From Bacteroidota bacterium (GTDB lineage: Bacteria; Bacteroidota; Bacteroidia; UKL13-3), in NCBI GenBank assembly GCA_947457395.1, contig CANGVA010000009.1, positions 44,542-108,541 on the forward strand: a DNA stretch of 64,000 nt, given 5' to 3'. The notes beneath the pieces are model-generated. The model did not search any database, was not told where the DNA came from, and saw only the letters and a list, made by a program, of their open reading frames with translations. The translations under genes were made by a program, and so were the position numbers. Shown here in pieces: positions 42,833-52,700 of this stretch (position 1 is its first letter; every line of letters starts with the position of its first letter).

Positions 42833-45028
42833 TTATTCAATCACAACCTTTTTAACCAGTAACTCACCTTTTGCACCTTTAAGCTGAAGCAAATATATTC
42901 CCTGCTGCATGCCGCGTACGGGAAGTTGCTGCCTTGCAATTTCATCTGCTGAGTAACTTCTCACAACGCGTCCGCGCATGTCCATCAGATCTATCGCTAT
43001 CGGATAAATATGCTCAGCATCAAATCGTATCATATCTGTTGCCGGTTGCGGATATACATTAAACAGAGGTTTGTAATTGGGTATTTCATTCACTCCAACA
43101 GGAGAGCCGGTGGTAAAGTTTAATTGAGTAAAATTACCAAAGTCTGCAGTGAAAGACCTTAGCAAGCCAAATTCATAAGCATTCATTAATCTAACATAGC
43201 CTGCTCCCTCAATAGGTGGATTCCAAAAGCTCAAACCATTACCACCTCTATCATTAAATTTAAATGTATAGCATCCATGCCCTAGATTAATGGTATCGTA
43301 ATGCACTTTGTTTGGTTGAGTAAATGATTTGCTGAATTTAATACGACCTTCTGAATCCGTAATGGTGTAATCATTATCGGTTGGGCGTTGATTGGTTCTG
43401 GTTTCGACAACAAAGCGCAGAGGAATGGTGATAGTTGTATTAAAACTACTTTTCAGCGTATTGTTATCGGTATAGGTATCGGGTTTCCAGTTGATGGCAT
43501 CAATACGAACTTCAAATGTTTTATTACTTAAATCGCCTTGCCAGTTTATATAATAAAGGGGGGCTTCTACACTTTCATTAGGCAGCAGCGTGGTAAAGAA
43601 TTCCCGCGTTTGTTCAGGAGCATTCCCGGCTTTAAAAGTAAAACGTACGTAGTTAATGGTTTCTTTTCCAAAGTTCTTGATTCGCACCCTTCCATGATCG
43701 CATACGGGATTATACTTGCTATGCCAGAAATTGGTGGTAGGAGCCAGAATTTCTTCTATTCCTGCATCTAATGACCGCTGATTTGATTTATAATAAACCA
43801 GATAAGCTTCATAACCATAACCTGCACTTCCGTTGGCTGTAAAATCATCCATGTCGATATCAATTTTTAAACTATCACTGCCTTTAGCTGTAAGCGTATA
43901 TTCAAATGGTAGCACCAACTCTCCGGGGCACCAGTTAGAGCGGTCATAGATCCAGGTTCCACCCTGATTAATGATTGGATTAGAACCGCAATTATCTCGC
44001 CACACAGCCTGAGTAATAGGTGCATTATTATTTATTTTCAGGTAGTAGTTCTTCTTGCAAAACTCTGCGCAGTTTTCATTTTGCTCGCCACCGTGCCCTG
44101 TAACCATGATTCGCAACTTACTTTCGTCAACAGCTGAGTCAATCTTGAAACTTTTTACGTTCAGGTAGTTTTCGATAGAGTTGTTCGGATTGCCGTAAGG
44201 AAAATAACCGCTGTATACTTTTTCAAGTTTGATGGGCTCACGGTTGGTTGTGCCTTCAATAAAATGAAAATCAATAGTAGATGTAAATCCGTATGTGTAT
44301 CCTTCATAAGTGATGCGAACATCAGCAGAGTCATGCAGGTATGGCATAAAATCTGTTACATCAAAAATGTACTGGTATTGAAAAGTCTTTGGGAAGAATT
44401 TGGCATATGGTGTAATTAATCTGGCCATTTCCCAGGTGTTAATTACATCAAAAACATCGTAGTACGGTGTATTTACTTTGGTAATTTTACTATTGGATGC
44501 GATGAAGGTTGAATCTATTTTTTTGCCTGTACTGTCAAAAGTGTAACGATAAAAGTTAGCGGCCCAGCCTATGATGGTATCTGTTGGAGTGGTTGGAGCC
44601 AATGTGTTTAAGTACCTGATGATGGTTAATTTTGCAGCAGGTACTGAATCTGTTTTTTTAGTTGTGCTGTTAAAACTATTTATCCATGTAGTATCGCTGC
44701 TATAAAGGAGGGAGTCCTGTATATTGCCATTTACCCTGAATGAAGGCGCCTGTTTTAATGTTGAATCTTTTTTTCCTGTATTTTCTCTGATAGCTACTTT
44801 TAGTGTATAATCCCATTCACACTGCCCATTTGATAAGCATCCCAACGTGAGGCGTAACCAGATGCGCTGGTTTTTTTTATCAGAAGAAGGGAAACCTACG
44901 CGTTTGTCAAAATTACCATATCGGTTCATATGAAATTTATCGAACGCACGTATGGTTGTTGTATCGCCATTTGCAGCAAATACCTGAGAGACTAAAAGTG
45001 TACAGAAAAAAAGTAAAGCTTGTTTCAT
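42833..45028 (-). CDS. T9SS-exported peptide-N-glycosidase F-like enzyme
   Basis: A 731-residue secreted enzyme homologous to PNGase F, which removes whole N-glycans from asparagine. Signal peptide 1-18. Asp60, Glu118 and Glu206 of PNGase F align with D73 (GQCEWDY), E242 (TYEGY) and E322 (NCAEFC), and WRDNCGSNPI, INQGGTWIYD, RSNWCPGE match further conserved blocks. About 110 extra residues lie between the first two acids, so a domain has been inserted. The C-terminus is a T9SS type A sorting signal (FNVYPQPATDMIRFD ... GIYLLQLKGAKGELLVKKVVIE), so it is exported through the type IX system. Start at the ATG at 45028. Convergent with the TonB receptor, 12 bases away. Confidence 0.9.
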   Translation of the reverse strand: MKQALLFFCTLLVSQVFAANGDTTTIRAFDKFHMNRYGNFDKRVGFPSSDKKNQRIWLRLTLGCLSNGQCEWDYTLKVAIRENTGKKDSTLKQAPSFRVNGNIQDSLLYSSDTTWINSFNSTTKKTDSVPAAKLTIIRYLNTLAPTTPTDTIIGWAANFYRYTFDSTGKKIDSTFIASNSKITKVNTPYYDVFDVINTWEMARLITPYAKFFPKTFQYQYIFDVTDFMPYLHDSADVRITYEGYTYGFTSTIDFHFIEGTTNREPIKLEKVYSGYFPYGNPNNSIENYLNVKSFKIDSAVDESKLRIMVTGHGGEQNENCAEFCKKNYYLKINNNAPITQAVWRDNCGSNPIINQGGTWIYDRSNWCPGELVLPFEYTLTAKGSDSLKIDIDMDDFTANGSAGYGYEAYLVYYKSNQRSLDAGIEEILAPTTNFWHSKYNPVCDHGRVRIKNFGKETINYVRFTFKAGNAPEQTREFFTTLLPNESVEAPLYYINWQGDLSNKTFEVRIDAINWKPDTYTDNNTLKSSFNTTITIPLRFVVETRTNQRPTDNDYTITDSEGRIKFSKSFTQPNKVHYDTINLGHGCYTFKFNDRGGNGLSFWNPPIEGAGYVRLMNAYEFGLLRSFTADFGNFTQLNFTTGSPVGVNEIPNYKPLFNVYPQPATDMIRFDAEHIYPIAIDLMDMRGRVVRSYSADEIARQQLPVRGMQQGIYLLQLKGAKGELLVKKVVIE

Positions 45029-45118
45029 GTTGATTAACTTTAATGAGCGCAATGTATGAATTCTGCAACAATTCTCAAGATGGTTTGAAACGATAGATAG
45101 CAGCTAAATCCGCCCATG

Positions 45119-45157
45119 CAATCAAAGCCTGTCGCTGCGCGACTGTGGGCTTTTTTG
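45119..45157 (+). repeat. First copy of a 39-bp terminator-like hairpin repeat
   Basis: Stem AAAGCC-T-GTCGC with GCGAC-TGT-GGGCTTT, loop TGC, then a T-run on the plus strand. It is identical to the copy 73 bases on, and it shares outer bases CAATCAAAGCCTG and GGGCTTTTTTG with the tRNA-Pro terminator. Confidence 0.9.
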
Positions 45158-45191
45158 TTGGATTTAAATAATCCTGAGGGGAGTGGATGCT

Positions 45192-45230
45192 CAATCAAAG
45201 CCTGTCGCTGCGCGACTGTGGGCTTTTTTG
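45192..45230 (+). repeat. Second copy of the 39-bp terminator-like hairpin repeat
   Basis: Exact copy of the sequence at 45119-45157, 73 bases downstream. The T-run faces the plus strand, where no gene precedes it. Confidence 0.9.
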
Positions 45231-45273
45231 CCATTCAGCCTTACAACAATTAAGTTGTTGACGGCTTCATAAC

Positions 45274-45306
45274 AAAAAAGCCCGAACATTTTCATGTTCA
45301 GGCTTT
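45274..45306 (-). terminator. Terminator of the tRNA-Pro transcript
   Basis: On the minus strand AAAGCC-T-GAACAT / ATGTTC-G-GGCTTT with loop GAAA and a T-run, six bases past the tRNA 3' end. It shares its outer stem with the two 39-bp repeats. Confidence 0.85.
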
Positions 45307-45311
45307 GATTG

Positions 45312-45385
45312 TCGGAGTGGCAGGATTTGAACCTACGACCTCCAGCACCCCATGCTGGCGCGATACCAGGCTACGCTACACCCCG
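45312..45385 (-). tRNA. tRNA-Pro(GGG)
   Basis: A 74-base cloverleaf: acceptor stem CGGGGTG/CACTCCG (one G-U pair), D-stem TAGCCTGGTA region, anticodon stem CCAGC/GCTGG with loop ATGGGGT giving anticodon GGG, and the T-loop GGTTCAAATCC. The 3' CCA is not encoded (discriminator A then CAA). It is 20 bases after the ldcA stop on the same strand, has its own promoter box overlapping that stop, and is followed by a terminator. Confidence 0.96.
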
Positions 45386-45400
45386 ATTAGTATGAATGTG

Positions 45401-45408
45401 CAAACTTA
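45401..45408 (-). promoter_or_regulatory. -7 box TAAGTTTG of tRNA-Pro overlapping the ldcA stop
   Basis: On the minus strand TAAGTTTG, an exact TAnnTTTG, begins with the TAA stop of ldcA and lies 15 bases before the tRNA 5' end. A TTG sits 20 bases upstream, a fitting -33 spacing. Confidence 0.5.
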
Positions 45409-46323
45409 TTTGATTTGTTGTATCAAATCAAGCATTGAACCATTTACATTTACGGTTAAATGATATTCAGCACCAAGTATTAATGGCAAATTCCGCTTTT
45501 CATGTCCTGCCGGATAGGAAAAACAAACCGGAAAATCATAATCAGACACGTGTTGTTTGATGATTTCTTCAGCTGTTAATCCAAATGGAATGGCATTGTC
45601 TTTCATGTCACTCATCCCTCCAATAACCAGTCCTGCTAATGCATGCAGCTTACCGTTACGTTTCAAATTCATCATCATTCTATCAATATGATAGAGGTAT
45701 TCATCCAAATCTTCGAGAAATAAAATTTTACCTGCTGTATCTACATCAGAAGCAGAGCCCACCAAGCTATACAATACAGAAAGGTTGCCACCTACCAAGG
45801 GTGCTTTGGCTGTTCCGTTTCTGTTAAGCAAATGATGCCCGGTTGATGTAGCCTCCGATTTTTCTCCAAATAATATTTTGCGCAGGTTTCCTATGCTTTC
45901 ATCATCGGCCTTATCAGGCTGCATATTTATAGGCATGGTGGCATGCAGCGTAGGTATTTTATATTGTTGATGAATATGATTATGTAATACGGTTATGTCA
46001 CTATATCCAATAATCCATTTGGGATGCTGGTTAAAAATATCAAAGTTTAGCTGGTCTATTATTCTAACAGTGCCATAACCACCGCGGGCACAAATAATGG
46101 CTTTAACACTGGGGTTATCTAATAATTCCTGAAAACCACTTGCCCGTTGTTGGTCGTTGCCTGCAAATTGATTTTGTGTTTCAAAAAGGGTAGATGCCAA
46201 TTGGACGTTCAATCCCCATGATTCAAAAATTTGAATAGCAGGAGCTATTTCATCTGCTGAAATTTTGCGTGCCGTAGCTGCAATGCCAATGGTATCTCCC
46301 GGTTTTAAAAAAGGAATACGCAT
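45406..46323 (-). CDS. LD-carboxypeptidase (peptidase family S66)
   Basis: A 305-residue serine peptidase cleaving the L,D bond of murein tetrapeptides in peptidoglycan recycling. Seen: IPFLKPGDTIGIAATARK at the start, ICARGGYGTVRIIDQL, the nucleophile Ser in IGYSDITVL (~107), the Glu in LFLEDLDEYLYHIDRMM (~210) and the His in YPAGHEKRNLPL (~280), completing the Ser-Glu-His set of S66. It has no signal peptide, so it is cytoplasmic. Its start overlaps the manC stop by a base (ATGA-type), so the two are co-translated, and tRNA-Pro follows. Start at the ATG at 46323. Confidence 0.92.
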   Translation of the reverse strand: MRIPFLKPGDTIGIAATARKISADEIAPAIQIFESWGLNVQLASTLFETQNQFAGNDQQRASGFQELLDNPSVKAIICARGGYGTVRIIDQLNFDIFNQHPKWIIGYSDITVLHNHIHQQYKIPTLHATMPINMQPDKADDESIGNLRKILFGEKSEATSTGHHLLNRNGTAKAPLVGGNLSVLYSLVGSASDVDTAGKILFLEDLDEYLYHIDRMMMNLKRNGKLHALAGLVIGGMSDMKDNAIPFGLTAEEIIKQHVSDYDFPVCFSYPAGHEKRNLPLILGAEYHLTVNVNGSMLDLIQQIK

Positions 46324-47411
46324 CAGGTGTATTTATCTTCAAATTTTAACTTAATATCTGTAACAATTTGTTTTACCTCCTGCTCCAAATTCTTATCGCA
46401 AATCAATACAACATCTTTTGTATCTACAATTATTAAGTCTTTTACACCCTTTAATACCACCAGCCGATCTCCCGAAGCGCTTACCATACTCCCGGAAACA
46501 TCATAAGCCATTACATTTTTACCCCTGATTACATTTCTATGTTCGTCTTTTTCAAGATTCTCATAAAGAGAGGTCCAGGTACCCAGATCACTCCAACCAA
46601 AATCAACAGGAATAACGTATACATTTTCTGCCTTTTCCATGATACCATAATCAATGGAAACGCTTCTGCACTGCTCGTAAATAGATTGTATCACTTTGGG
46701 CTCATCAGCAGTAAAGAAACTCCTGGCAGCCTCTTTAAACAAGGCATGGTGCTCTGGCATATGGTGCTTAAATGCCTCCTTTATAGAAGAAATACTCCAA
46801 ACAAAAATACCTGCGTTCCATAAAAAGTCACCGCTCTCAATAAAGGTTTGTGCAATTTCAAGCGTTGGTTTTTCTGTAAATGTTTTAACGCGGTAAATAT
46901 TATCCGCTTCGTTATTGCTGATGTACTGAATATATCCGTAACCGGTGTCAGGTCTGCTAGGTCTGATACCTAGTGTAATCAGGGCATTGCTTTTCTGAGC
47001 ATAGCCCATTGCATGATCAATATTGTGGATGAATTCCTGCTCATTTAAAATCAGATGATCTGATGGTGCAATAACACAAACGCCATGCGTATTTATCTTA
47101 TTGATTTTAGCAGTTGCATAGGCAATACAGGCGGCAGTATTTTTTATGGCTGGCTCACCCAGTACGCACTGCTCCGGAATTTGAGGTAATTGAGTTTTTA
47201 CCAAATCTGCGTATAGCTGATTCGTAACAATGTATATGTTGTTTTCATCAAAATGATTCAGAAAACGCTCATAGGTGAGCTGCAGTAAACTCTTTCCCAC
47301 ACCCAGAATATCCAGAAACTGTTTTGGATAGGCACTTCGGCTGGAAGGCCAGAAGCGGGTTCCGATTCCGCCAGCCATGATAATGGCATAATAGTTCTTA
47401 TTTTTATTCAT
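46323..47411 (-). CDS. manC: Mannose-1-phosphate guanylyltransferase
   Basis: Makes GDP-mannose from mannose-1-phosphate and GTP for glycan synthesis. 362 residues, single-domain form (the fused isomerase domain of longer ManC proteins is absent). Motifs: AIIMAGGIGTRFWPSSRSAYPKQFLD (nucleotidyl-transferase signature with GxGTRxxPxS...K), IAPSDHLI, LGIRPSRPDTGYGYI, FTEKPTLEIA, WNAGIFVW and PVDFGWSDLGTW. It is upstream of the S66 peptidase gene. GDP-mannose would feed the kind of polysaccharide pathway suggested by the WcaJ-type gene at 6.7 kb (inference). Confidence 0.94.
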   Translation of the reverse strand: MNKNKNYYAIIMAGGIGTRFWPSSRSAYPKQFLDILGVGKSLLQLTYERFLNHFDENNIYIVTNQLYADLVKTQLPQIPEQCVLGEPAIKNTAACIAYATAKINKINTHGVCVIAPSDHLILNEQEFIHNIDHAMGYAQKSNALITLGIRPSRPDTGYGYIQYISNNEADNIYRVKTFTEKPTLEIAQTFIESGDFLWNAGIFVWSISSIKEAFKHHMPEHHALFKEAARSFFTADEPKVIQSIYEQCRSVSIDYGIMEKAENVYVIPVDFGWSDLGTWTSLYENLEKDEHRNVIRGKNVMAYDVSGSMVSASGDRLVVLKGVKDLIIVDTKDVVLICDKNLEQEVKQIVTDIKLKFEDKYT

Positions 47412-47597
47412 TTATATTAATACTGCCTTAATTAGTAACAGGAGAAATTATTTAATACTATGTAATACAGCGTTTTATGTATCTTAAACGATGTGTTCCC
47501 TATCGCAAATAACGAATTTAGCCTTCAAATTTTCAAAAAAGGATTTGGCGTATTAACTTCGTGCCCCTTTTAATAAAAAAGGATTTAAGTCAAAATC

Positions 47598-49793
47598 ATG
47601 GCTAAAACAAAAACAGCACAAAAAAGTGCAAAAGAATGCCTGCAGGAATTTTTCGGGTTTGATAGTTTTAAAGGCGAACAGGAAATCATTATCAATAATC
47701 TGCTTAAAGGCAATGACACATTTGTGATTATGCCAACAGGTGGTGGCAAGTCACTTTGCTACCAGTTACCTGCGCTCATGCTTCCCGGAACAGCCATCAT
47801 CATTTCGCCCCTAATTGCATTAATGAAAAATCAGGTAGACCAAATTAGGAGCTTTAGCCATGATACCGTTGCACACTTCATGAATTCTTCCTTATCAAAA
47901 ACAGAGATAACAAAAGTTAAACATGATGTGACGGGTGGTAATACCAAAATGCTTTACATAGCACCGGAAACGTTAAAAAAAGACGAAACCATTGATTTCT
48001 TAAAAAGCATTAATATTTCTTTTGTGGCGGTAGATGAAGCTCATTGTATTTCTGAGTGGGGGCACGATTTTAGACCAGAGTATCGCAGGATAAAACAAAT
48101 GGTAAAGGAGATTAAGGATGTTCCGATGATGGCCTTAACAGCAACCGCTACCCCCAAAGTACAGCAGGATATTATCAAGAATCTGCAGATGACAGATGCC
48201 ACCCTTTATAAATCTTCCTTTAACAGATCTAATCTTTACTATGAGGTAAGGCCAAAAGGTAAGAAGAATGAGGTGGTAAAGGAACTTGTTTCATTCATCA
48301 AATCGCGTAAAGGCAAATCTGGTATTATTTATTGTTTAAGCAGAAAGAAGGTTGAGGAACTCTCAGAAATTTTAAAAGCCAATGGAATTAAGGCGTTGCC
48401 ATACCATGCAGGCCTTGAAGCTAAAATGCGTGCAGCACATCAGGATGCATTTTTGATGGAGGAGTGTGATGTAATTGTGGCCACCATTGCATTTGGTATG
48501 GGTATTGATAAACCGGATGTGCGTTTTGTGATTCACTACGATATTCCGAAAAGTATTGAAGGGTATTATCAGGAAACCGGCAGAAGCGGGCGTGACGGAC
48601 TTGAAGGAGAATGTATATTGTTTTATAATCCGGCTGATATAGAAAAGCTGGAAAAGTTTATGAAAGATAAGCCTGTGGCTGAGCGTGAGATAGGGGAGTT
48701 ACTTATTTTTGAAACGCAAGCGTTTGCAGAAACATCAGCTTGCCGCAGAAAATTTTTGTTACATTATTTTGGTGAAGAGTTTGCCGAAAAGGAATGTAAT
48801 AAAATGTGTGATAACTGCCGCCATCCTAAGCAAAAAGAGGATGCCAAAGATTCGGCAATTCTGGTTCTTAAAACAGTTCAGGCCATTAAAGGCAAGCATA
48901 ACCTTAAACACGTAGTGGAAATATTGGTGGGTAAAAAATCGCATGAGGTAGGTTTAAGTGAGCACCATAAACTTGAGTTCTTTGGCAAAGGCAAAGAGCG
49001 TGATGAAATATACTGGAAATCGGTAATCCGCATGTTGCTGGTAAATGGCTTCATCACCAAAAATATTGAGAACTATGGTTTGCTTAGTCTCAATGAAAAG
49101 GGTGAAGCGTATCTGAAAAAACCTGTAAAGTTGGAGATGGCGGTAGATCAGAAATTTGAACGCGTAATGGATGATGATGAAGCTGTGGAGGTAGAAAATG
49201 TGTTTGATGAAGTGCTGTTTGATATGCTGAAAGATTTAACAAGAAAAGTAGGTAAGCAGCATGGCTTGCCACCTTACATCATCTTCCCTGAATCTGCACT
49301 GGAAGAAATGGCGTTTAAGTACCCCATCACCATGGATGAGCTGAGCAAGATAACCGGGGTAAACAAAGGCAAAGCCATGAAATTTGGAAAGCCTTACCTT
49401 GATTTAATTGCCAAATATGTAGAGGATAATAATATAGAACGTGCAGAGGATGTGGTAGTAAAAAGTGTGGTAAATAAATCAGCCAAAAAAATTGCCATCA
49501 TTACCAATATTGATAAAAAGATTTCGCTGGCAGATATTTCGCGCTCTTTGGGAATGAGCCTGCCCGATTTACTTAATGAAATTCAAACCATTGTCATGTC
49601 GGGTACAAAATTGAATTTGCGCGCTTATGTAGAAGAGCTAACCGATGATGAAATCCTGGATGAGGTGATGGACTTTTTTAAGAAAAGCGAAACCGACTCT
49701 ATTGAAGATGCCTTGAAGGAATATGGTAATGAGTTTAGTAAGGAGGATTTACAACTCATGAAAATTTATTTCATAGCCGAGCACGCGTTTTAA
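47598..49793 (+). CDS. recQ: ATP-dependent DNA helicase RecQ
   Basis: 3'-5' DNA helicase acting at stalled forks and in recombination. 731 residues: superfamily 2 helicase core with IMPTGGGKSLCYQLPAL (Walker A), VDEAHCISEWGHDFRPEY, MALTATATP, the C-terminal helicase domain with ATIAFGMGIDKPDVRFVIHYDIPKSIEGYYQETGRSGRDG, a zinc-binding Cys set (CRRKFLLHYFGEEFAEKECNKMCDNC) in the RQC region, then an HRDC domain near 525-595 (LPPYIIFPESALEEMA). The tail beyond the HRDC (~600-731) is a helix-rich extension, common in Bacteroidota RecQ. It is convergent with the type B T9SS gene, five bases between stops. Confidence 0.96.
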   Translation: MAKTKTAQKSAKECLQEFFGFDSFKGEQEIIINNLLKGNDTFVIMPTGGGKSLCYQLPALMLPGTAIIISPLIALMKNQVDQIRSFSHDTVAHFMNSSLSKTEITKVKHDVTGGNTKMLYIAPETLKKDETIDFLKSINISFVAVDEAHCISEWGHDFRPEYRRIKQMVKEIKDVPMMALTATATPKVQQDIIKNLQMTDATLYKSSFNRSNLYYEVRPKGKKNEVVKELVSFIKSRKGKSGIIYCLSRKKVEELSEILKANGIKALPYHAGLEAKMRAAHQDAFLMEECDVIVATIAFGMGIDKPDVRFVIHYDIPKSIEGYYQETGRSGRDGLEGECILFYNPADIEKLEKFMKDKPVAEREIGELLIFETQAFAETSACRRKFLLHYFGEEFAEKECNKMCDNCRHPKQKEDAKDSAILVLKTVQAIKGKHNLKHVVEILVGKKSHEVGLSEHHKLEFFGKGKERDEIYWKSVIRMLLVNGFITKNIENYGLLSLNEKGEAYLKKPVKLEMAVDQKFERVMDDDEAVEVENVFDEVLFDMLKDLTRKVGKQHGLPPYIIFPESALEEMAFKYPITMDELSKITGVNKGKAMKFGKPYLDLIAKYVEDNNIERAEDVVVKSVVNKSAKKIAIITNIDKKISLADISRSLGMSLPDLLNEIQTIVMSGTKLNLRAYVEELTDDEILDEVMDFFKKSETDSIEDALKEYGNEFSKEDLQLMKIYFIAEHAF

Positions 49794-49798
49794 AAGGT

Positions 49799-52700
49799 TC
49801 AATCTTTAATAACAGTTATTGTGCCTGTTTTGCTTACAGGCAAATCACAAGTGGAAATGCCTTTGAGTATGTAAAAATAAGTACCATTTGTTTCTGTTTT
49901 GGCATTCCATGTGGGCGGTTTTTCAATGGTTTCAAACACTTTATTGCCCCATCTGTTAAAAATGCTCAATTTAACCTCCTTAAAATACTCAACCGGCTCA
50001 ATGCTTAAAATATCATTATACCCGTCATTATTGGGTGTAATAACATTTGGGAACAGGAAACCAATATCCGTTTTATTTACCATTATAGTAATAGAATCCT
50101 CTGCTGTGCAACCCAAACTATCGCTAAACAATGCATAAAAAGTAGTTGTTTCACTTGGTTTTACTTCTATTCGTTTGTTAAAAATGTTTGGTATATCCAA
50201 GTTACTTTTCCATGAATTGAAATAGGGTGAATTAGCTGTGATTAACGCGCTTAAAGAATCGCATGAAATATCATTAGATTTTTCAATGCCGGTTGTTAAA
50301 GAGGATATAGTAAGTTCAATTAAATAAATGGTATCACAACTAGTATTGTTTAGTAATGTATCTAAATAATTACCGGATTGATGCCAAGTATATTTGCCGG
50401 AAGGGCTTACATAACTTTTGCAGGCAGCTTGTTTTAATGATTGAATAAAAGGGGATCTGATAAATTCTATTATTAAAATGCTGTCGCAACCTGCCATATT
50501 GCTTATGGTATCTTTGTATTGGCCTGTATTATTCATAGTAAATTTGCCACTAAGTGAGCCTAATGGCCCACAATGTGTTAGCTTCAACGTATCATATGTA
50601 GTTAATGATTTTAGTTGGTAAATAATGATGCTATCGTACCCTAAAATGTTGGTAAGGGTGTCATAATATATACCACTTTCATTTACCCATTTATTTATTC
50701 CGTTTAGTTTAAATTGCCTGCAAAAAGTGGTATCAACATATCTTCGGTTTTGTAGTACTTTTAAATTAATTTTAAAAATGCTATCGCAACCATTGCTAAC
50801 CTTAATCGTATCATAATAGGTACCTGTACTATCCCAATCAAATAACCTACTAGGACTTTTATATCGTTTAATAACCACCGTATCTATAGATGTAAGCGGA
50901 CTGTTTACAGTTAGATTTATTGTAACAATGCTATCGCAGCCTGCTTTATTCGTTAACGTGTCAAATACAATGGCTGATTGATAATACCAGGTTTTGTTTT
51001 TGCCTACTGTTTTAAAACCATGACATACGTTGGTATCTGACGTAAACTCATTTGATAAATCTTTTAATCGCAATAAAAAAATACTGTCGCAATTTTGTTG
51101 AGTTCTAATAGTATCCCAATAGTTGCCATTGTATTTAGTGAAAACTTTACCACTTGGTGATTGGTAAATAGTGCAATAGGCAGTGTCTATAACTTCTGGT
51201 ATATAAGCTTTAATGATGCACCCTTCGTTTTGATCAATGGCCAACTTAGTTTTACATAAAGACTGAAGGGTATTGTTATAATAGCCTGTTATGGCAATTT
51301 TATTTTTTCCGTATGCGGCAATTTCATTTCCATAAACACTTGGGTATGGAAAAGGTGGGAAAAATTCAGGCTGCTTATATCCAAACTGGTTAAGGTTTAA
51401 CCAAAACCCATTGCTATACTTGTTCGTTTCTTTTATGATATATAAAAAAGGGCTTGCATTATATAGCTGATTGGCTAGTTTAAGAGAGCCGCTATTTGAT
51501 AGCTGGTTTCCATTGGTTTCTCCTAAAATAATTACCGCATCGCTTTTCTCATGATATACCAAGTCAGTAAGCCGGGTGCTTCTATTGGTTCGTATATTAT
51601 GCTGGGTTAATACCGTGCCGTTTTCATCAAAGCACTGAATGTTAATGGAACTCTCATAATTCGGTCTCACATTAAGTGGATCTATATAATTAGTATCAGC
51701 AGAGTATGCAAATATCAATCTGTTCCTAATTCTATCTGCACAGAGTTTAATTCTAAGATTTACTTCGTATAGCAGCAGTGAATCAATGATTTTTGCCCAA
51801 TAAATAGCCCCTTTTTCATCGTATTTAATAAGTACAGTATAAGTTTTTATTGCGTTTTGGTAAGGTTTTATTAATGGAATAGGCGCCTTTAAAAGCGTAT
51901 CATTATTTTTTATTTGGTGAATTATAACTGCACTGTATATATAATTGTTTAAATTTATAGATGGTATGCCTATGTTCTCTCTTAGCATTATACGATTTAC
52001 TAAGGCATAACTGGTGTCTATTTTGCCATTGTCTGGTAATAGAACAATTCTTCTGTCGCTATTGGTATCTGTGTAACCAAATGTACTGTTATCATGATAT
52101 TGAAAAGTTATCGTATCTCCTCCTCCAACAGAAAGAAAAGCTGTATTTAAATCAAATACAATATGGTTGTTAGGTAAAATAATTAAGTTATTACATCTAG
52201 TATAGTAAATAAGATCCCATCCAATAAAATTAATATAGCGCCCTTTAATAGAGGTATGCCAAATATATTGGCCGTTTTCTGAAGTTTTTAATATAAATAA
52301 AGACTTTGATACTTCCGGCTGATTGGCATCAGGGTTTGAGTAAAAATAGAGCGTTTTATTTAAAGAGTTTATTTTGCTAAAAACTTTTACAGAGTCTCCA
52401 AAATATCCATTAATACAATATACTGCGTTGTTTAAATTATCAAATTTAATTATGATTCTTTGAGGTTCGTGCCATACAATACATTCTGTTCCTGATATAA
52501 CAAAATGATATTGGTAAGTCCATGAGGAATCAAATTTAACTACAGCTAAATCCATTTTTGAAATTCCGTTCAACAAAGGGTTGTAGCGTTTAAAAGATAC
52601 CGTATCTACAGTGATTGTTGTGCCTAGGCTATCTACTTCAAAAGGAGCATTATAAAAGTAGGCAACGTAATGATTTTCTTTATTATCGGTATAAATGCCA

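Larger units (their letters stand above)
45029..45273. other. Intergenic stretch with twin hairpins upstream of the PNGase-like gene
   Basis: Between the PNGase-like start and the tRNA-Pro terminator. It holds the two 39-bp hairpin repeats and a small inverted repeat (CAACAA/TTGTTG near 45244-45260). No coding gene is supported; the frame through the repeats codes for a repeated, charged, unsupported peptide. Confidence 0.6.

Noticed and set aside
42822..42845. Inverted repeat GTGATT/AATCAC between the TonB receptor and the PNGase-like gene
   Set aside because: Six- to seven-base stem and no U-tract.
45040..45234. Open frame of 64 codons on the minus strand across the twin hairpins
   Set aside because: It is made of the repeated hairpin itself, has no family features and overlaps the PNGase-like gene start.
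47554..47561. TAACTTCG as a promoter box of recQ
   Set aside because: One mismatch to TAnnTTTG and no -33 box in range; left out of the features.
47535..47586. 12-bp direct repeat AAAAAAGGATTT, 40 bases apart, ahead of recQ
   Set aside because: AT-rich and short; likely chance, partly covering the ribosome-binding region.
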